This document shows, in pieces, positions 47,305 to 56,225 of a stretch of 64,000 bases of DNA (position 1 is the stretch's first letter; each line of letters begins with the position of its first letter). Source of the stretch: Arachis hypogaea (lineage: Eukaryota; Streptophyta; Magnoliopsida; Fabales; Fabaceae); contig NC_092045.1 of NCBI RefSeq assembly GCF_003086295.3, positions 89,790,693-89,854,692 on the forward strand, read 5' to 3'. Both the position numbers and the translations under genes were made by a program. Below the pieces are notes generated by a model. It was given only the letters and a program-made list of their open reading frames with translations, made no database searches and had not been told where the DNA came from.

Positions 47305-49719
47305 ATGAGCAGGAGCAAAGACAAAGGCATTCTTGTTGAGGCTGATCCTGAACCTGAAAGGACCTTGAAGAGAAAGCTAAGAGAAGCCAAAGCACAACTC
47401 TCTTTAGAGCACCTGAACGAATTCTTCAAGGAAGAAGAACTCATGGCAGCCGAAAACAACAATAATGCCAACAATGCAAGGAAGGTGCTGGGTGACTTTA
47501 CTGCACCTACTCCCGACTTCTATGGGAGAAGCATCTCTATCCCTGCCATTGGAGCAAACAACTTTGAGCTTAAGCCTCAATTAGTTTCTCTAATGCAACA
47601 GAATTGCAAGTTCCATGGACTTCCATTGGAAGATCCTCATCAGTTTTTAGCTGAGTTCTTGCAAATCTGTGACACTGTCAAGACTAATGGGGTTGACCCT
47701 GAGGTCTATAGACTGATGCTATTCCCTTTTGCTATAAGAGACAGAGCTAGAACATGGTTGGATTCCCAACCTAAAGAAAGCCTGGACTCTTGGGAAAAGC
47801 TAGTCAATGCCTTCTTGGCAAAGTTCTTTCCACCTCAAAAATTGAGTAAGCTTAGAGTGGAAGTCCAAACTTTCAGACAGAAGGAAGGAGAATCCCTCTA
47901 CGAAGCTTGGGAAAGATACAAACAATTAATCAGAAAGTGTCCCTCTGACATGCTTTCTGAATGGAGCATCATAGGTATTTTCTATGATGGTCTCTCTGAA
48001 CTATCCAAGATGTCTTTGGATAGCTCTTCTGGAGGATCTCTTCATCTGAAGAAGACGCCTACTGAGGCTCAAGAACTGATTGAAATGGTTGCAAATAACC
48101 AATTCATGTACACTTCTGAAGGAAATCCTGTGAACAATGGGACTAGTCAGAAGAAAGGAGTTCTTGAGATTGATACTCTGAATGCCATATTGGCTCAGAA
48201 CAAAATATTGACTCAACAAGTCAATATGATTTCTCAAAGTCTGTCTGGAATGCAAAATGCACCAAGCAGTACTAAGGAAGCTTCATCTGAGGAAGAAGCT
48301 TATGATCCTGAGAACCCTTCAATGGAAGAGGTGAATTACATGGGAGAACCCTATGGAAACACCTATAATCCTTCATGGAGGAATCATCCAAATCTTTCAT
48401 GGAAGGATCAACAGAGACCTCTACAAGGTTTCAATAACAATAATGGTGGAAGAAACAGGTTTAGCAATAGCAAGCCTTTTCCATCATCTTCTCAGCAACA
48501 GACAGAGAGTTCTAAGCAGAATACCTCTGACTTAGCAACCATGGTCTCTGATCTAATCAAAACCACTCAAAATTTCATGACTGAAACTAGGTCCTCCATT
48601 AGGAATTTGGAAGGACAAGTGGGACAGCTGAGCAAGAAAATTACTGAACTCCCACCTAGTACTCTCCCAAGCAATACAGAAGAAAATCCAAAAGGAGAGT
48701 GCAAGGCCATCAACTTGGCCGAATCCTGGGAGGAAGAAGAGGCAGTGAACGCCACTGAGGAAGACCTCACTGGGCGTCCACTGGCCTCCAATGAGTTCCC
48801 CAATGAGGAACCATGGGAATCTGAGGCTCAAACTGAGACCATAGAGATTCCATTGGACTTACTTCTGCCATTCATGAGCTCTGATGAGTATTCTTCCTCT
48901 GAAGAGGATGAGTATGTTACTGAAGAGCAAGTTGCCAAATACCTTGGAGCAATCATGAAGCTAAATGACAAGTTATTTGGAAATGAGACTTGGGAGGATG
49001 AACCCCCTTTGCTCACCAAAGAACTGGATGACTTGTCTAGGCAGAAACTGCCTCAAAAGAGACAGGACCCTGGGAAGTTTTCTATACCTTGTACCATAGG
49101 CACCATGACCTTCAAGAAGGCCTTGTGTGACTTAGGGTCAAGTGTAAACCTCATGCCCCTCTCTGTAATGGAGAAATTAGGGATCTTTGAGGTGCAAGCT
49201 GCAAAAATCTCACTAGAGATGGTAGACAACTCAAGAAAACAAGCCTATGGACTTGTGGAGGATGTTCTAGTCAAAGTTGAAGACCATTACATTCCTACTG
49301 ATTTCATAGTCCTAGAGACTGGGAAGAGCATGGATGAGTCCATCATCCTTGGCAGACCCTTCCTAGCCACTGCAAGGGCTGTGATTGATATTGATAGAGG
49401 AGAGTTGATCATTCAAGTGAATGAAGAATCCTTGGTGTTTAAAGCCCAAGGATATCCCTCTGTCATCATGGAGAGGAAGCATGAAGAGCTTCTCTCAAAA
49501 CAGAGCCAAACTGAGCCCCCACAGTCAAACTCTAAGTTTGGTGTTGGGAGGCCACAACCAAACTTTAAGTTTGGTGTTGAACCCCCACACTCAAACTCTA
49601 AGTTTGGTGTTGGGAGGATCCAACACGGTTCTGAGCATTTCAGAGGCTCCATGAGAGTCCTCTGTCAAGCTAGTGACAATAAAGAAGCGCTTGTTGGGAG
49701 GCAACCCAATGTTTTATAA
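47305..49719 (+). CDS. gag-pro: Gag-protease polyprotein of element C (Athila-like)
   Basis: An uninterrupted frame of 804 codons beginning MSRSKDKGILVEADPEPER. Residues about 70-110 contain NNFELKPQLVSLMQQNC; about 145-245 form the retrotransposon gag domain (RDRARTWLDSQP, LRVEVQTFRQKEGESLYEAW); about 345-370 has GNTYNPSWRNHPNLSW, typical of Athila gag. An acidic, serine-rich linker follows. About 600-700 is a retropepsin-like domain with CDLGSSVNLMPLSVMEKLG, holding the catalytic Asp in a DLG rather than DTG context, and IILGRPFLATARAVID. The C-terminus has three 11-residue repeats around NSKFGV. No CCHC zinc knuckle is found where Athila gags usually have one. Gag should assemble the particle and the protease cleave it. 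The three relatives in this window (A, B, D) are all broken. I am confident of the family but unsure that the protein is made. Confidence 0.9.
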   Translation: MSRSKDKGILVEADPEPERTLKRKLREAKAQLSLEHLNEFFKEEELMAAENNNNANNARKVLGDFTAPTPDFYGRSISIPAIGANNFELKPQLVSLMQQNCKFHGLPLEDPHQFLAEFLQICDTVKTNGVDPEVYRLMLFPFAIRDRARTWLDSQPKESLDSWEKLVNAFLAKFFPPQKLSKLRVEVQTFRQKEGESLYEAWERYKQLIRKCPSDMLSEWSIIGIFYDGLSELSKMSLDSSSGGSLHLKKTPTEAQELIEMVANNQFMYTSEGNPVNNGTSQKKGVLEIDTLNAILAQNKILTQQVNMISQSLSGMQNAPSSTKEASSEEEAYDPENPSMEEVNYMGEPYGNTYNPSWRNHPNLSWKDQQRPLQGFNNNNGGRNRFSNSKPFPSSSQQQTESSKQNTSDLATMVSDLIKTTQNFMTETRSSIRNLEGQVGQLSKKITELPPSTLPSNTEENPKGECKAINLAESWEEEEAVNATEEDLTGRPLASNEFPNEEPWESEAQTETIEIPLDLLLPFMSSDEYSSSEEDEYVTEEQVAKYLGAIMKLNDKLFGNETWEDEPPLLTKELDDLSRQKLPQKRQDPGKFSIPCTIGTMTFKKALCDLGSSVNLMPLSVMEKLGIFEVQAAKISLEMVDNSRKQAYGLVEDVLVKVEDHYIPTDFIVLETGKSMDESIILGRPFLATARAVIDIDRGELIIQVNEESLVFKAQGYPSVIMERKHEELLSKQSQTEPPQSNSKFGVGRPQPNFKFGVEPPHSNSKFGVGRIQHGSEHFRGSMRVLCQASDNKEALVGRQPNVL
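49534..49615 (+). repeat. Three 33-bp units encoding NSKFGV repeats
   Basis: AAGTTTGGTGT recurs at 49534, 49567 and 49600, exactly 33 bp (11 codons) apart, in frame with gag-pro. The same repeats occur in the gag ends of elements A, B and D. Confidence 0.85.
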
Positions 49720-49721
49720 TT

Positions 49722-50440
49722 AATTATTTTCTTTTGTTATTTTATCTCTTTTGTAGGTTGATGATCATAAAAAGTCACAAAATCCATGAAAAAAGCAAAA
49801 ACAGAACGACAAACAGGAAGAAAAACAGCACACCCTGGAGGACGCACCCACTGGCGTTTAAACGCCAGTGAGGTTAGCTGGTGGGCGTTTAACGCCCAGT
49901 CTGGCACCATTCTGGGCGTTTAACGCCAGAAAGGGGCACCAGACTGGCGTTAAACGCCAGAAAGGGGCAAGATGCTGGCGTTAAACGCCAGAAATGGGCA
50001 CCAGCCCGGCGTTTAACGCCAGAAATGGCTCAAAACGTGATTTTGAATGCCATTTGGTGCAGTGATGACTTTTCCTTGACACCTCAGGATCTGTGGACCC
50101 CACAGGATCCCCACCTACCCTACCACTCTCTCTCTTCTTCACCAATCACCTCCACACCTCTTCCCCAAAAACCCCTCACCTATCAAATCTCATCTTTCTC
50201 TTCACCACTCACATCCATCCTTCATAAAACCCCACCTACCTCACCATTCAAATTCAAACCACTTTCCCACCCAAACCCACCCTCAAATGGCCGAACATCT
50301 CTCTCCCCCTCTCCTATATAAACCTTCCTTCACTCCTTCATTTTCACACACCTTAAACACTACTTCTTCTCCCTTTTGGCCGAACACATAGCCATTCCCT
50401 TTCTCCTCCTTTCTTCTTTTTCTACTCTCTTCTTTCTTCT
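49722..50440 (+). other. Spacer between gag-pro and ORF2 with palindromes
   Basis: No reverse transcriptase or integrase sequence is present. At 49851-50032 there are six CTGGCGTTTAACGCCAG-type palindromes spaced by about 30 bp. A GGATCTGTGGACC box follows at 50088, then a C- and T-rich stretch up to 50440 that looks like an untranslated leader. Confidence 0.75.
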
Positions 50441-50478
50441 TTTGCTCGAGGACGAGCAAACATTTTAAGTTTGGTGTG
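50441..50478 (+). promoter_or_regulatory. Stem-loop plus AAGTTTGGTGT box before ORF2
   Basis: TTTGCTCG and CGAGCAAA form a perfect 8-bp stem around an AGGA loop (50441-50460). AAGTTTGGTGT follows at 50467. The arrangement copies the box before the 3' LTR (52515-52552), with two stem pairs changed in a compensatory way. Confidence 0.65.
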
Positions 50479-50514
50479 GTAAAAGCATTGCTTTTAGTTT
50501 TTCCATAACCATTT

Positions 50515-51639
50515 ATGGCATCCAAGGCCGGAGAAACCTCTAGAAAGAGGAAAGGGAAGGCAAAAGCTTCCACCTCCGAGTCATGGGAGATGGAGAGATT
50601 CATCTCAAGGGTGCATCAAGACCATTTCTATGAAGTTGTGGCCTTGAAGAAGGTGATCCCCGAGGTCCCTTTTTCACTCAAAAAGGGTGAATATCCGGAG
50701 ATCCGACATGAGATCCGAAGAAGAGGTTGGGAAGTTCTTACCAACCCCATTCAACAAGTCGGAATCTTGATGGTTCAAGAGTTCTATGCCAATGCATGGA
50801 TCACCAAGAACCATGACCAAAGTGTGAACCCGAATCCAAAGAATTATCTTACTATGGTTCGGGGGAAATACTTGGATTTTAGTCCGGAAAGTGTGAGGGT
50901 GGCGTTCAACTTGCCTATGTTGCAAGGAGATGAGCATCCTTACACTAGAAGGGTCAACTTTGATCAAAGGTTGGACCAAGTCCTCACAGTCATATGTGAA
51001 GAGGGCGCCCAATGGAAGAGAGATTCAAGAGGAAAGCCGGTTCAATTAAGAAGGCATGACCTCAAGCCCGTGGCTAGAGGATGGTTAGAGTTCATACAAC
51101 GCTCAATCATTCCCACTAGCAACCGGTCCGAAGTTACCATAGACCGGGCTATCATGATCCATAGCATCATGATTGGAGAAGAAATAGAGGTTCATGAGGT
51201 TATAGCCCAAGAACTCTATAAGGTGGCGGACAAGTCCTCTACCTTGGCAAGGTTAGCCTTTCCTCATCTCATTTGTCACCTCTGTTACTCAGTGGGAGTT
51301 GACATAGAGGGAGACACCCCCATTGAGGAGGACAAGCCCATCACTAAGAAGAGGATGGAGCACACAAGAGATTCCACTCATCATGAGATCCCTGAGATTC
51401 CTCAAGGGATGCACTTTCCTCCACAAGACTATTGGGAGCAATTGAACACCTCCCTAGGAGAATTGAGTTCCAACATGGGACAACTAAGGGTGGAGCATCA
51501 AGAACACTCCATCATCCTTCATGAGATTAGAGAAGATCAAAGAATCATGAGGGAGGAGCAACAAAGACAAGGAAGAGACATTGATGAGCTCAAGCACCCC
51601 ATAGGATCTTCAAGAGCAAGGAAGAGCCGCCATCACTAA
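50515..51639 (+). CDS. ORF2 accessory protein of element C (putative plant transposon protein domain)
   Basis: An open frame of 374 codons starting MASKAGETSRKRKGKAKAS, a basic, possibly nuclear-targeting start. Residues about 30-250 form a mixed alpha/beta-looking domain with GWEVLTNPIQQVGILMVQEF, then YANAWITKN, then VRGKYLDFSPESVRVAFNLP. This resembles a domain I recall as a 'putative plant transposon protein' domain often met in legume repeats; its biochemical function is not known to me. About 300-374 is strongly charged with likely coiled-coil character (EQLNTSLGELSSNMGQL, REDQRIMREEQQRQGRDI) and a basic end. It occupies the place where pol or an envelope-like gene would stand in an autonomous element. 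That the frame remains open in a young insertion suggests, but does not prove, that it is used. Confidence 0.75.
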   Translation: MASKAGETSRKRKGKAKASTSESWEMERFISRVHQDHFYEVVALKKVIPEVPFSLKKGEYPEIRHEIRRRGWEVLTNPIQQVGILMVQEFYANAWITKNHDQSVNPNPKNYLTMVRGKYLDFSPESVRVAFNLPMLQGDEHPYTRRVNFDQRLDQVLTVICEEGAQWKRDSRGKPVQLRRHDLKPVARGWLEFIQRSIIPTSNRSEVTIDRAIMIHSIMIGEEIEVHEVIAQELYKVADKSSTLARLAFPHLICHLCYSVGVDIEGDTPIEEDKPITKKRMEHTRDSTHHEIPEIPQGMHFPPQDYWEQLNTSLGELSSNMGQLRVEHQEHSIILHEIREDQRIMREEQQRQGRDIDELKHPIGSSRARKSRHH

Positions 51640-52510
51640 GGTGGACCCGTTCCTTGATTTCCTTGTTCTTTATTCTTCTGTTTTTCGAATTTTATGCTTA
51701 TGTTTATCCATGTTTGTGTCTTGTGATCATTAGTGTCTTAGTGTCTATGCCTTAAAGTTATGAATGTCCTATGAATCCATCACCTTTCTTAAATAAAAAT
51801 ATGCTTAATTGATAAAAGAAAGAATTGCATGAATTTTGAATTTTATAACAGTTAATTATTTTGATGTGGTGGCAATATTTTTGTTCTCTGAATGTATGCT
51901 TAAACAGTGCATATGTATCTTGAATTTGTGGTTCATGAATGTTGGCTCTTGAAAGAATGATGAAAAAGGAGACATGTTACTGAGGATCTGAAAAATCATT
52001 AAAATGATTCTTGAAGCAAGAAAAAAGCATTTCTATTCAAAAAAAAAATATTTCGAAAAAAAAAAGAAAGAAAAGAAAACGAAAAAAAAATTATAGAGAA
52101 ATAAGAGTTGTGATCCAAGGCAAATAAGAGTGTGCTTAAGAACCCTGGACACCTCTAATTGGGGACTTTAGCAAAGCTGAGTCACAATCTGAAAAGGTTC
52201 ACCCAATTATGTGTTTGTGGCATGTATGTATCCGGTGGTAATACTGGAAAACAGAGTGCTTTGGGCCACAGCCAAGACTCAATAAGTAGCTTTGTTCAAG
52301 AATCATCATACTTTACTAGGAGAATCATTAACACTATCTGGATTCTAAGTTCCTAAAGAAGCCAACCATTCTGAATTTCAAAGGATAGAGTGAGATGCCA
52401 AAACTGTTCAGAGGCAAAAAGTTAAAAGCCCCGCTCATCTAATTAATACTGATCTTCACAGATGTTTTTGGAATTCATTGCATATTCTCTTCTTTTTATC
52501 TTATTTGATT
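51640..52510 (+). other. 3' untranslated region of element C
   Basis: No gene. An A-rich run lies near 52035-52100. The part from about 52105 to 52440 matches, in reverse, the 24770-25200 segment of element A, so this region is conserved in the family. Confidence 0.7.
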
Positions 52511-52514
52511 TTCA

Positions 52515-52552
52515 GTTGCTTGGGGACAAGCAACAATTTAAGTTTGGTGTTG
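52515..52552 (+). promoter_or_regulatory. Stem-loop and PPT-like box at the 3' LTR of element C
   Basis: GTTGCTTG and CAAGCAAC form a perfect 8-bp stem with a GGGA loop (52515-52534). AATTTAAGTTTGGTGTTG then abuts the LTR start at 52553. This is where the plus-strand primer should lie, yet the sequence is T-containing rather than a classical polypurine tract. Confidence 0.65.
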
Positions 52553-54287
52553 TGATGAGCGGATAATTTGTATACTTTTTGGCATTGTTTTTAGTATGTT
52601 TTTAGTATGATCTAGTTAGTTTTTAGTATATTTTTATTAGTTTTTAGTTAAAATTCACTTTTCTGGACTTTACTATGAGTTTGTGTGTTTTTCTGTGATT
52701 TCAGGTATTTTCTGGCTGAAATTGAGGGACCTGAGCAAGAATCTGATTCAGAGACCAAAAAGGACTGCAGATGCTGTTGGATTCTGACCTCCCTGCACTC
52801 GAAGTGGATTTTCTGGAGCTACAGAAGCCCAATTGGCGCGCTCTCAACGGCGTTGGAAAGTAGACATCCTGGGCTTTCCAGAAATATATGATAGTCCATA
52901 CTTTGCCCAAGATTTGATGGCCCAAACCGGCGTTCAAAGTCACCCTCAGAAATCCCAGCGTTAAACGCTGGAACTGGCACCCAAATGGGAGTTAAACGCC
53001 CAAACTGGCACTAAAGCTGGCGTTTAACTCCAAGAAGAGTCTCTGCACGAAAAATGCTTCATTGCTCAGCCCAAGCACACACCAAGTGGGCCCGGAAGAG
53101 GATTTTTATGTCATTTACTCATTTCTGTACACCTTAGGCTACTAGTTTTCTATAAGTAGGACCTTTGACTATTGTATTAAAAATCTTTTGATCTTTGGAA
53201 TCTTTTTCTTTAGATCTTTTGATCACTTTGGGAGGCTGGCCATTCGGCCATGCCTAGACCTCATGCTTATGTATTTTCAATGGTGGAGTTTCTACACACC
53301 ATAGATTAAGGTGTGGAGCTCTGCTGTACCTCGAGTATTAATGCAATTACTATTGTTCTTCCATTCAATTCCACTTGTTCTTGTTCTAAGATATCACTTG
53401 TTCTTCAACTTGATGAATGTGATGATCCGTGACACTCATCATCATTCTCACCCATGAACAAGGTGACTGACAACCACTTTTGTTCTACAAGCAACCAAGG
53501 CTCTAGTGAATATCTCTTGGATTCCTGATTGCACGATGCATGGTTGATCGCCTGACAACCGAGTGCTCGTCTGACAAACGAGCCAACCATTCCGTGAGAT
53601 CAGAGTCTTCGTGGTATAGGCGAGAACTGATGGCAGCATTCAAGAGAATCCGGAAGGTCTAACCTTGTCTGTGGTATTCTGAGTAGGATTCAATGACTGA
53701 ATGACTGTGACGTGCTTCAAACTCCTGAGGGCGGGGCGTTAGTGACAGACGCAAAAGAATCATTGGATTCTATTCCGGCCTGATTGAGAACCGACAGATG
53801 AATTCCGCTATGCTGTGACAGAGCATATGCAATCGCTTTCACTGAGAGGATGGGAGGTAGCCACTGACAACGGTGAAACCCTTGCTTAAGCTTGCCATGG
53901 AAGGGAGTAAGAAGGATTGGATGAAGACAGTAGGAAAGCAGAGAGACGGAAGGGAAGGCATCTTCATGCGCTTATCTGAAGTTCCTACCAATGAATTACA
54001 TAAGTATCTCTATCTTTACCTTTGTGTTATTTTCGTTCATCACCCATATACATTTGAGTTTGCCTGACTAAGATTTACAAGATGACCATAGCTTGCTTCA
54101 ATACTAACAATCTCCGTGGGATCGACCCTTACTCGCGTAAGGTTTATTACTTGGACGACCCAGTGCACTTGCTGGTTAGTTGTGCGAAGTTGTATAATGC
54201 CATGCTATTGAGCTACCAAGTTTTTGGAGTTCATGACCGGGGATTATGAGAGTTGTGAAAAAGTATTGTTCACAATTTCGCGCACCA
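52553..54287 (+). repeat. 3' LTR of element C
   Basis: 1735 bp, almost identical to 43852-45575. It carries an extra 11-bp repeat (TTTTTAGTATG) near 52592. Confidence 0.9.
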
Positions 54288-54728
54288 GTGGCCCTAGTAC
54301 AAGTGTGACTACGATTGTACCTCCTTATCTCCCAACAGTACTTTCTAGACATTTTGCTCACCCTGATCAGCCAATCACATCATGCACCATACTGGGTGCA
54401 TTTAGCATAGAATGTCGTTGGTTCTGACTCATGCACCTGATAATCTACACCTCTGCGGATAGTATAATCTTTCATCACCTTAATTACTGCCTCCCTAGAA
54501 CTGAATTCCATTCCCACGGTAAATTCACCATCTGGCATAACGGGAAGCTCTGCTGCAATCACCTCACAAATTTAATAGTTCCATAAATAACTGTTAAATA
54601 TGTGTCGCATTAATCAAAACAATGATCCGTAAATCAAGAATGAATGATTCAAAGGTTAATAAGTTTATCAACTAGGTCATGAAATGGTATTTAATAAACT
54701 AATAATCACACAACAATGGAAAACATAG

Positions 54729-54988
54729 TTATCAGAACCAAATCGGTTCATTCTGGATTTGACCAGTTCGCACCAGTTCATTGCCAAGTGTGGTCTCATC
54801 ATCGGACCGAACCGACCTACGGTCCAGTGCAATGGTTTTCTGGTCGAACTGGCCGGTCAGGATCAGTGGTTTTCTAGTCAAACTAGCCGGTCTGGTTCAA
54901 TGGTTTTCTGGCCAAACTGATCGGTCCAGTTCAGTGGTGTTTTGGTCGAACCGGATAGTCCGGTTCGGTCTGGTCTGGTTTTAACAAC
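54729..54988. mobile_element. Probable small MITE in the MULE-1 transposase intron
   Basis: The ends GTTATCAGAACC and, reversed, GTTGTTAAAACC are weak inverted repeats. The interior is unusually GC-rich for an intron here, with CCGGT, GGTTC and GACCG motifs. No clear target duplication was found. Confidence 0.45.
54833..54968. repeat. Four tandem 34-bp units
   Basis: Each unit begins TGGTTTTCTGG or a close variant and contains a CCGGTC/TCGGTC core. They make up the centre of the putative MITE. Confidence 0.8.
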
Positions 54989-55869
54989 AATGATGAAAAA
55001 TACTAAATTTTTCAACATACACGTTCACTTGATAATTAAACATTAATCAATTACTAATTATATGCTATATTTTGCCTATTTACCGTTGTCTTAAATATTT
55101 GTTCTAAACTCAAAACTATGCACACATCATAGTTTAACAAATCTTAATTTAAAAAGATGACATACCTGCATTTACATATTGAGGAAACTCCAGTGCATGC
55201 ATTGCCTCCAAATCCAATGACCGCATAAAAGTCAGCTTCTCAAACGGCTGCCGGTTTACTAGTGCATTTGCCATATCTGCCACATTTGCCACTAAAGCAT
55301 CGTCAACATGCTCTTCGTCTACACCTGGATCAATGACCTCGTAGTTACTTTCAAACTCTTCTTCACTATCACTATTGTAATCTTCCAATTCAATATCTTA
55401 GTCCACTGCAGATTGCTCGAACTCAACATACAGTTCGATGAATGATATTCGGGACCAGCCTTCAAGATACACTGAAAAATTTCTTGCATGATCACTTCAT
55501 CGGTTACGTATTTCGTTTGAAATTGAACGAACCCACCAAATACAGATACAGGATATCTGTACAGAATATATGACACTCCCCTACGTATTTGAGGATCCAT
55601 TTTCTACCAAATCACACCTTTTAATTCTTCAAATGACAGAGTGAATAGAATCACAACATCTAATGGATTTTGACACACAAATTTCACTCCTTCAGATATT
55701 TGTAATAAAATTTGGCCATGATAATACACTTTTAATTTCACTCTATCATCCATCACGGAATAGAGAAGATGAGAAAGAAAGCTTCAAGCTTCAGAGAACT
55801 CAAAACTATGAGAAGAAGAAGATGAGAAAGTTGGTTGGTAGCTGGCATTAATTTGAGTATTTATGAAGC

Positions 55870-56225
55870 TCAAATTGGACCGTCCAACCGCATGCTCCAT
55901 TTCAAATTTTTTTGAACACTAAAATCGGATCATCCATTTTGAGGTTGGCCGCCAAAAAATTTCTTCATCTCCAAGAAATCGCTGGGTCCGATTTTCTTGG
56001 CCCAAAATCTTCTCCCCCCTTTCATGAAATCGCTCCATCCGATTTCTTTGCAAACGGAATTACTGCCTCACACAAATCGAACGATCTGATTTGTGTCCTC
56101 CCTCACCTGCATGAAATCAGACCGTCCGATTTCTTCACAACACCTGAACGCCGTCACACCCCCATAAAACTCCTCTAAGATCTATAACCATGCGTTACAC
56201 CAATATAGGTGTCATATGCAAAAAA
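55870..56225. repeat. MULE-1 right subterminal repeats and end
   Basis: Several copies of AAATCGNNCCGTCCGATTT-like motifs (near 55925, 55977, 56028, 56077 and 56117) mirror the left end. The outermost part, ACCAATATAGGTGTCATATGC at about 56199-56219, is probably the terminus. Confidence 0.55.

Larger units (their letters stand above)
43852..54287 (+). mobile_element. Element C: non-autonomous Athila-like LTR retrotransposon with two open frames
   Basis: LTRs of 1724 and 1735 bp (TGATGAGCGG to CA) are flanked by GTGGC. A perfect tRNA-Asp PBS, a leader, an intact gag-protease frame, a spacer with palindromes, an intact second frame and a 3' region with a PPT-like box follow in order. Reverse transcriptase, RNase H and integrase are absent, so replication must rely on another element's polymerase. 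The LTRs are nearly identical (one 11-bp duplication and scattered substitutions), so the insertion is recent. It sits in exon 2 of the MULE-1 transposase. Confidence 0.9.
54288..55600 (-). pseudogene. MULE-1 transposase gene, 5' portion
   Basis: ATG at 55600 starts MDPQIRRGVSYILYRYPVS, the N-terminus of peanut-type MULE transposases. A frameshift near 55440 is followed by ELEDYNSDSEEEFESNYEV and DLEAMHALEFPQYVNA. Exon 1 ends at a GT donor (55165) and exon 2 starts after AG at 54552 with AELPVMPDGEFTVGMEFSS. The latter is the MuDR-type N-terminal DNA-binding region with its cysteines (CTQYGA, then CDWLIRVSK). Damage: the frameshift, a TGA after CTQYGA, and splitting by element C at 54287. The remaining part is at 42228-43851. 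Confidence 0.85.
19225..56225. mobile_element. MULE-1: old Mutator-like element split by two retrotransposon blocks
   Basis: The outer parts (about 19225-22958, 42055-43851 and 54288-56225) form one element of roughly 7.5 kb once elements A and C are removed. Its left gene encodes a plant mobile domain protein (+) and its right gene a MULE transposase (-). The same arrangement occurs in MULE-2, which supports the reconstruction. The exact TSDs of A and C (GTGGA, GTGGC) lie within this element and join its pieces cleanly. The ends share degenerate inverted similarity (GGTTATGGGAG on the left, GGTTATAGATC in the reversed right end) and repeats of AATCGGACGGTCCGATTT type. I could not find a 9-bp target duplication, so the outer limits are approximate. 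Confidence 0.7.

Noticed and set aside
19225..56225. Treating PMD-1 and the transposase as separate host genes
   Set aside because: Shared subterminal motifs at both outer ends and the same gene pairing in MULE-2 favour one transposon. The missing target duplication keeps this short of certain.
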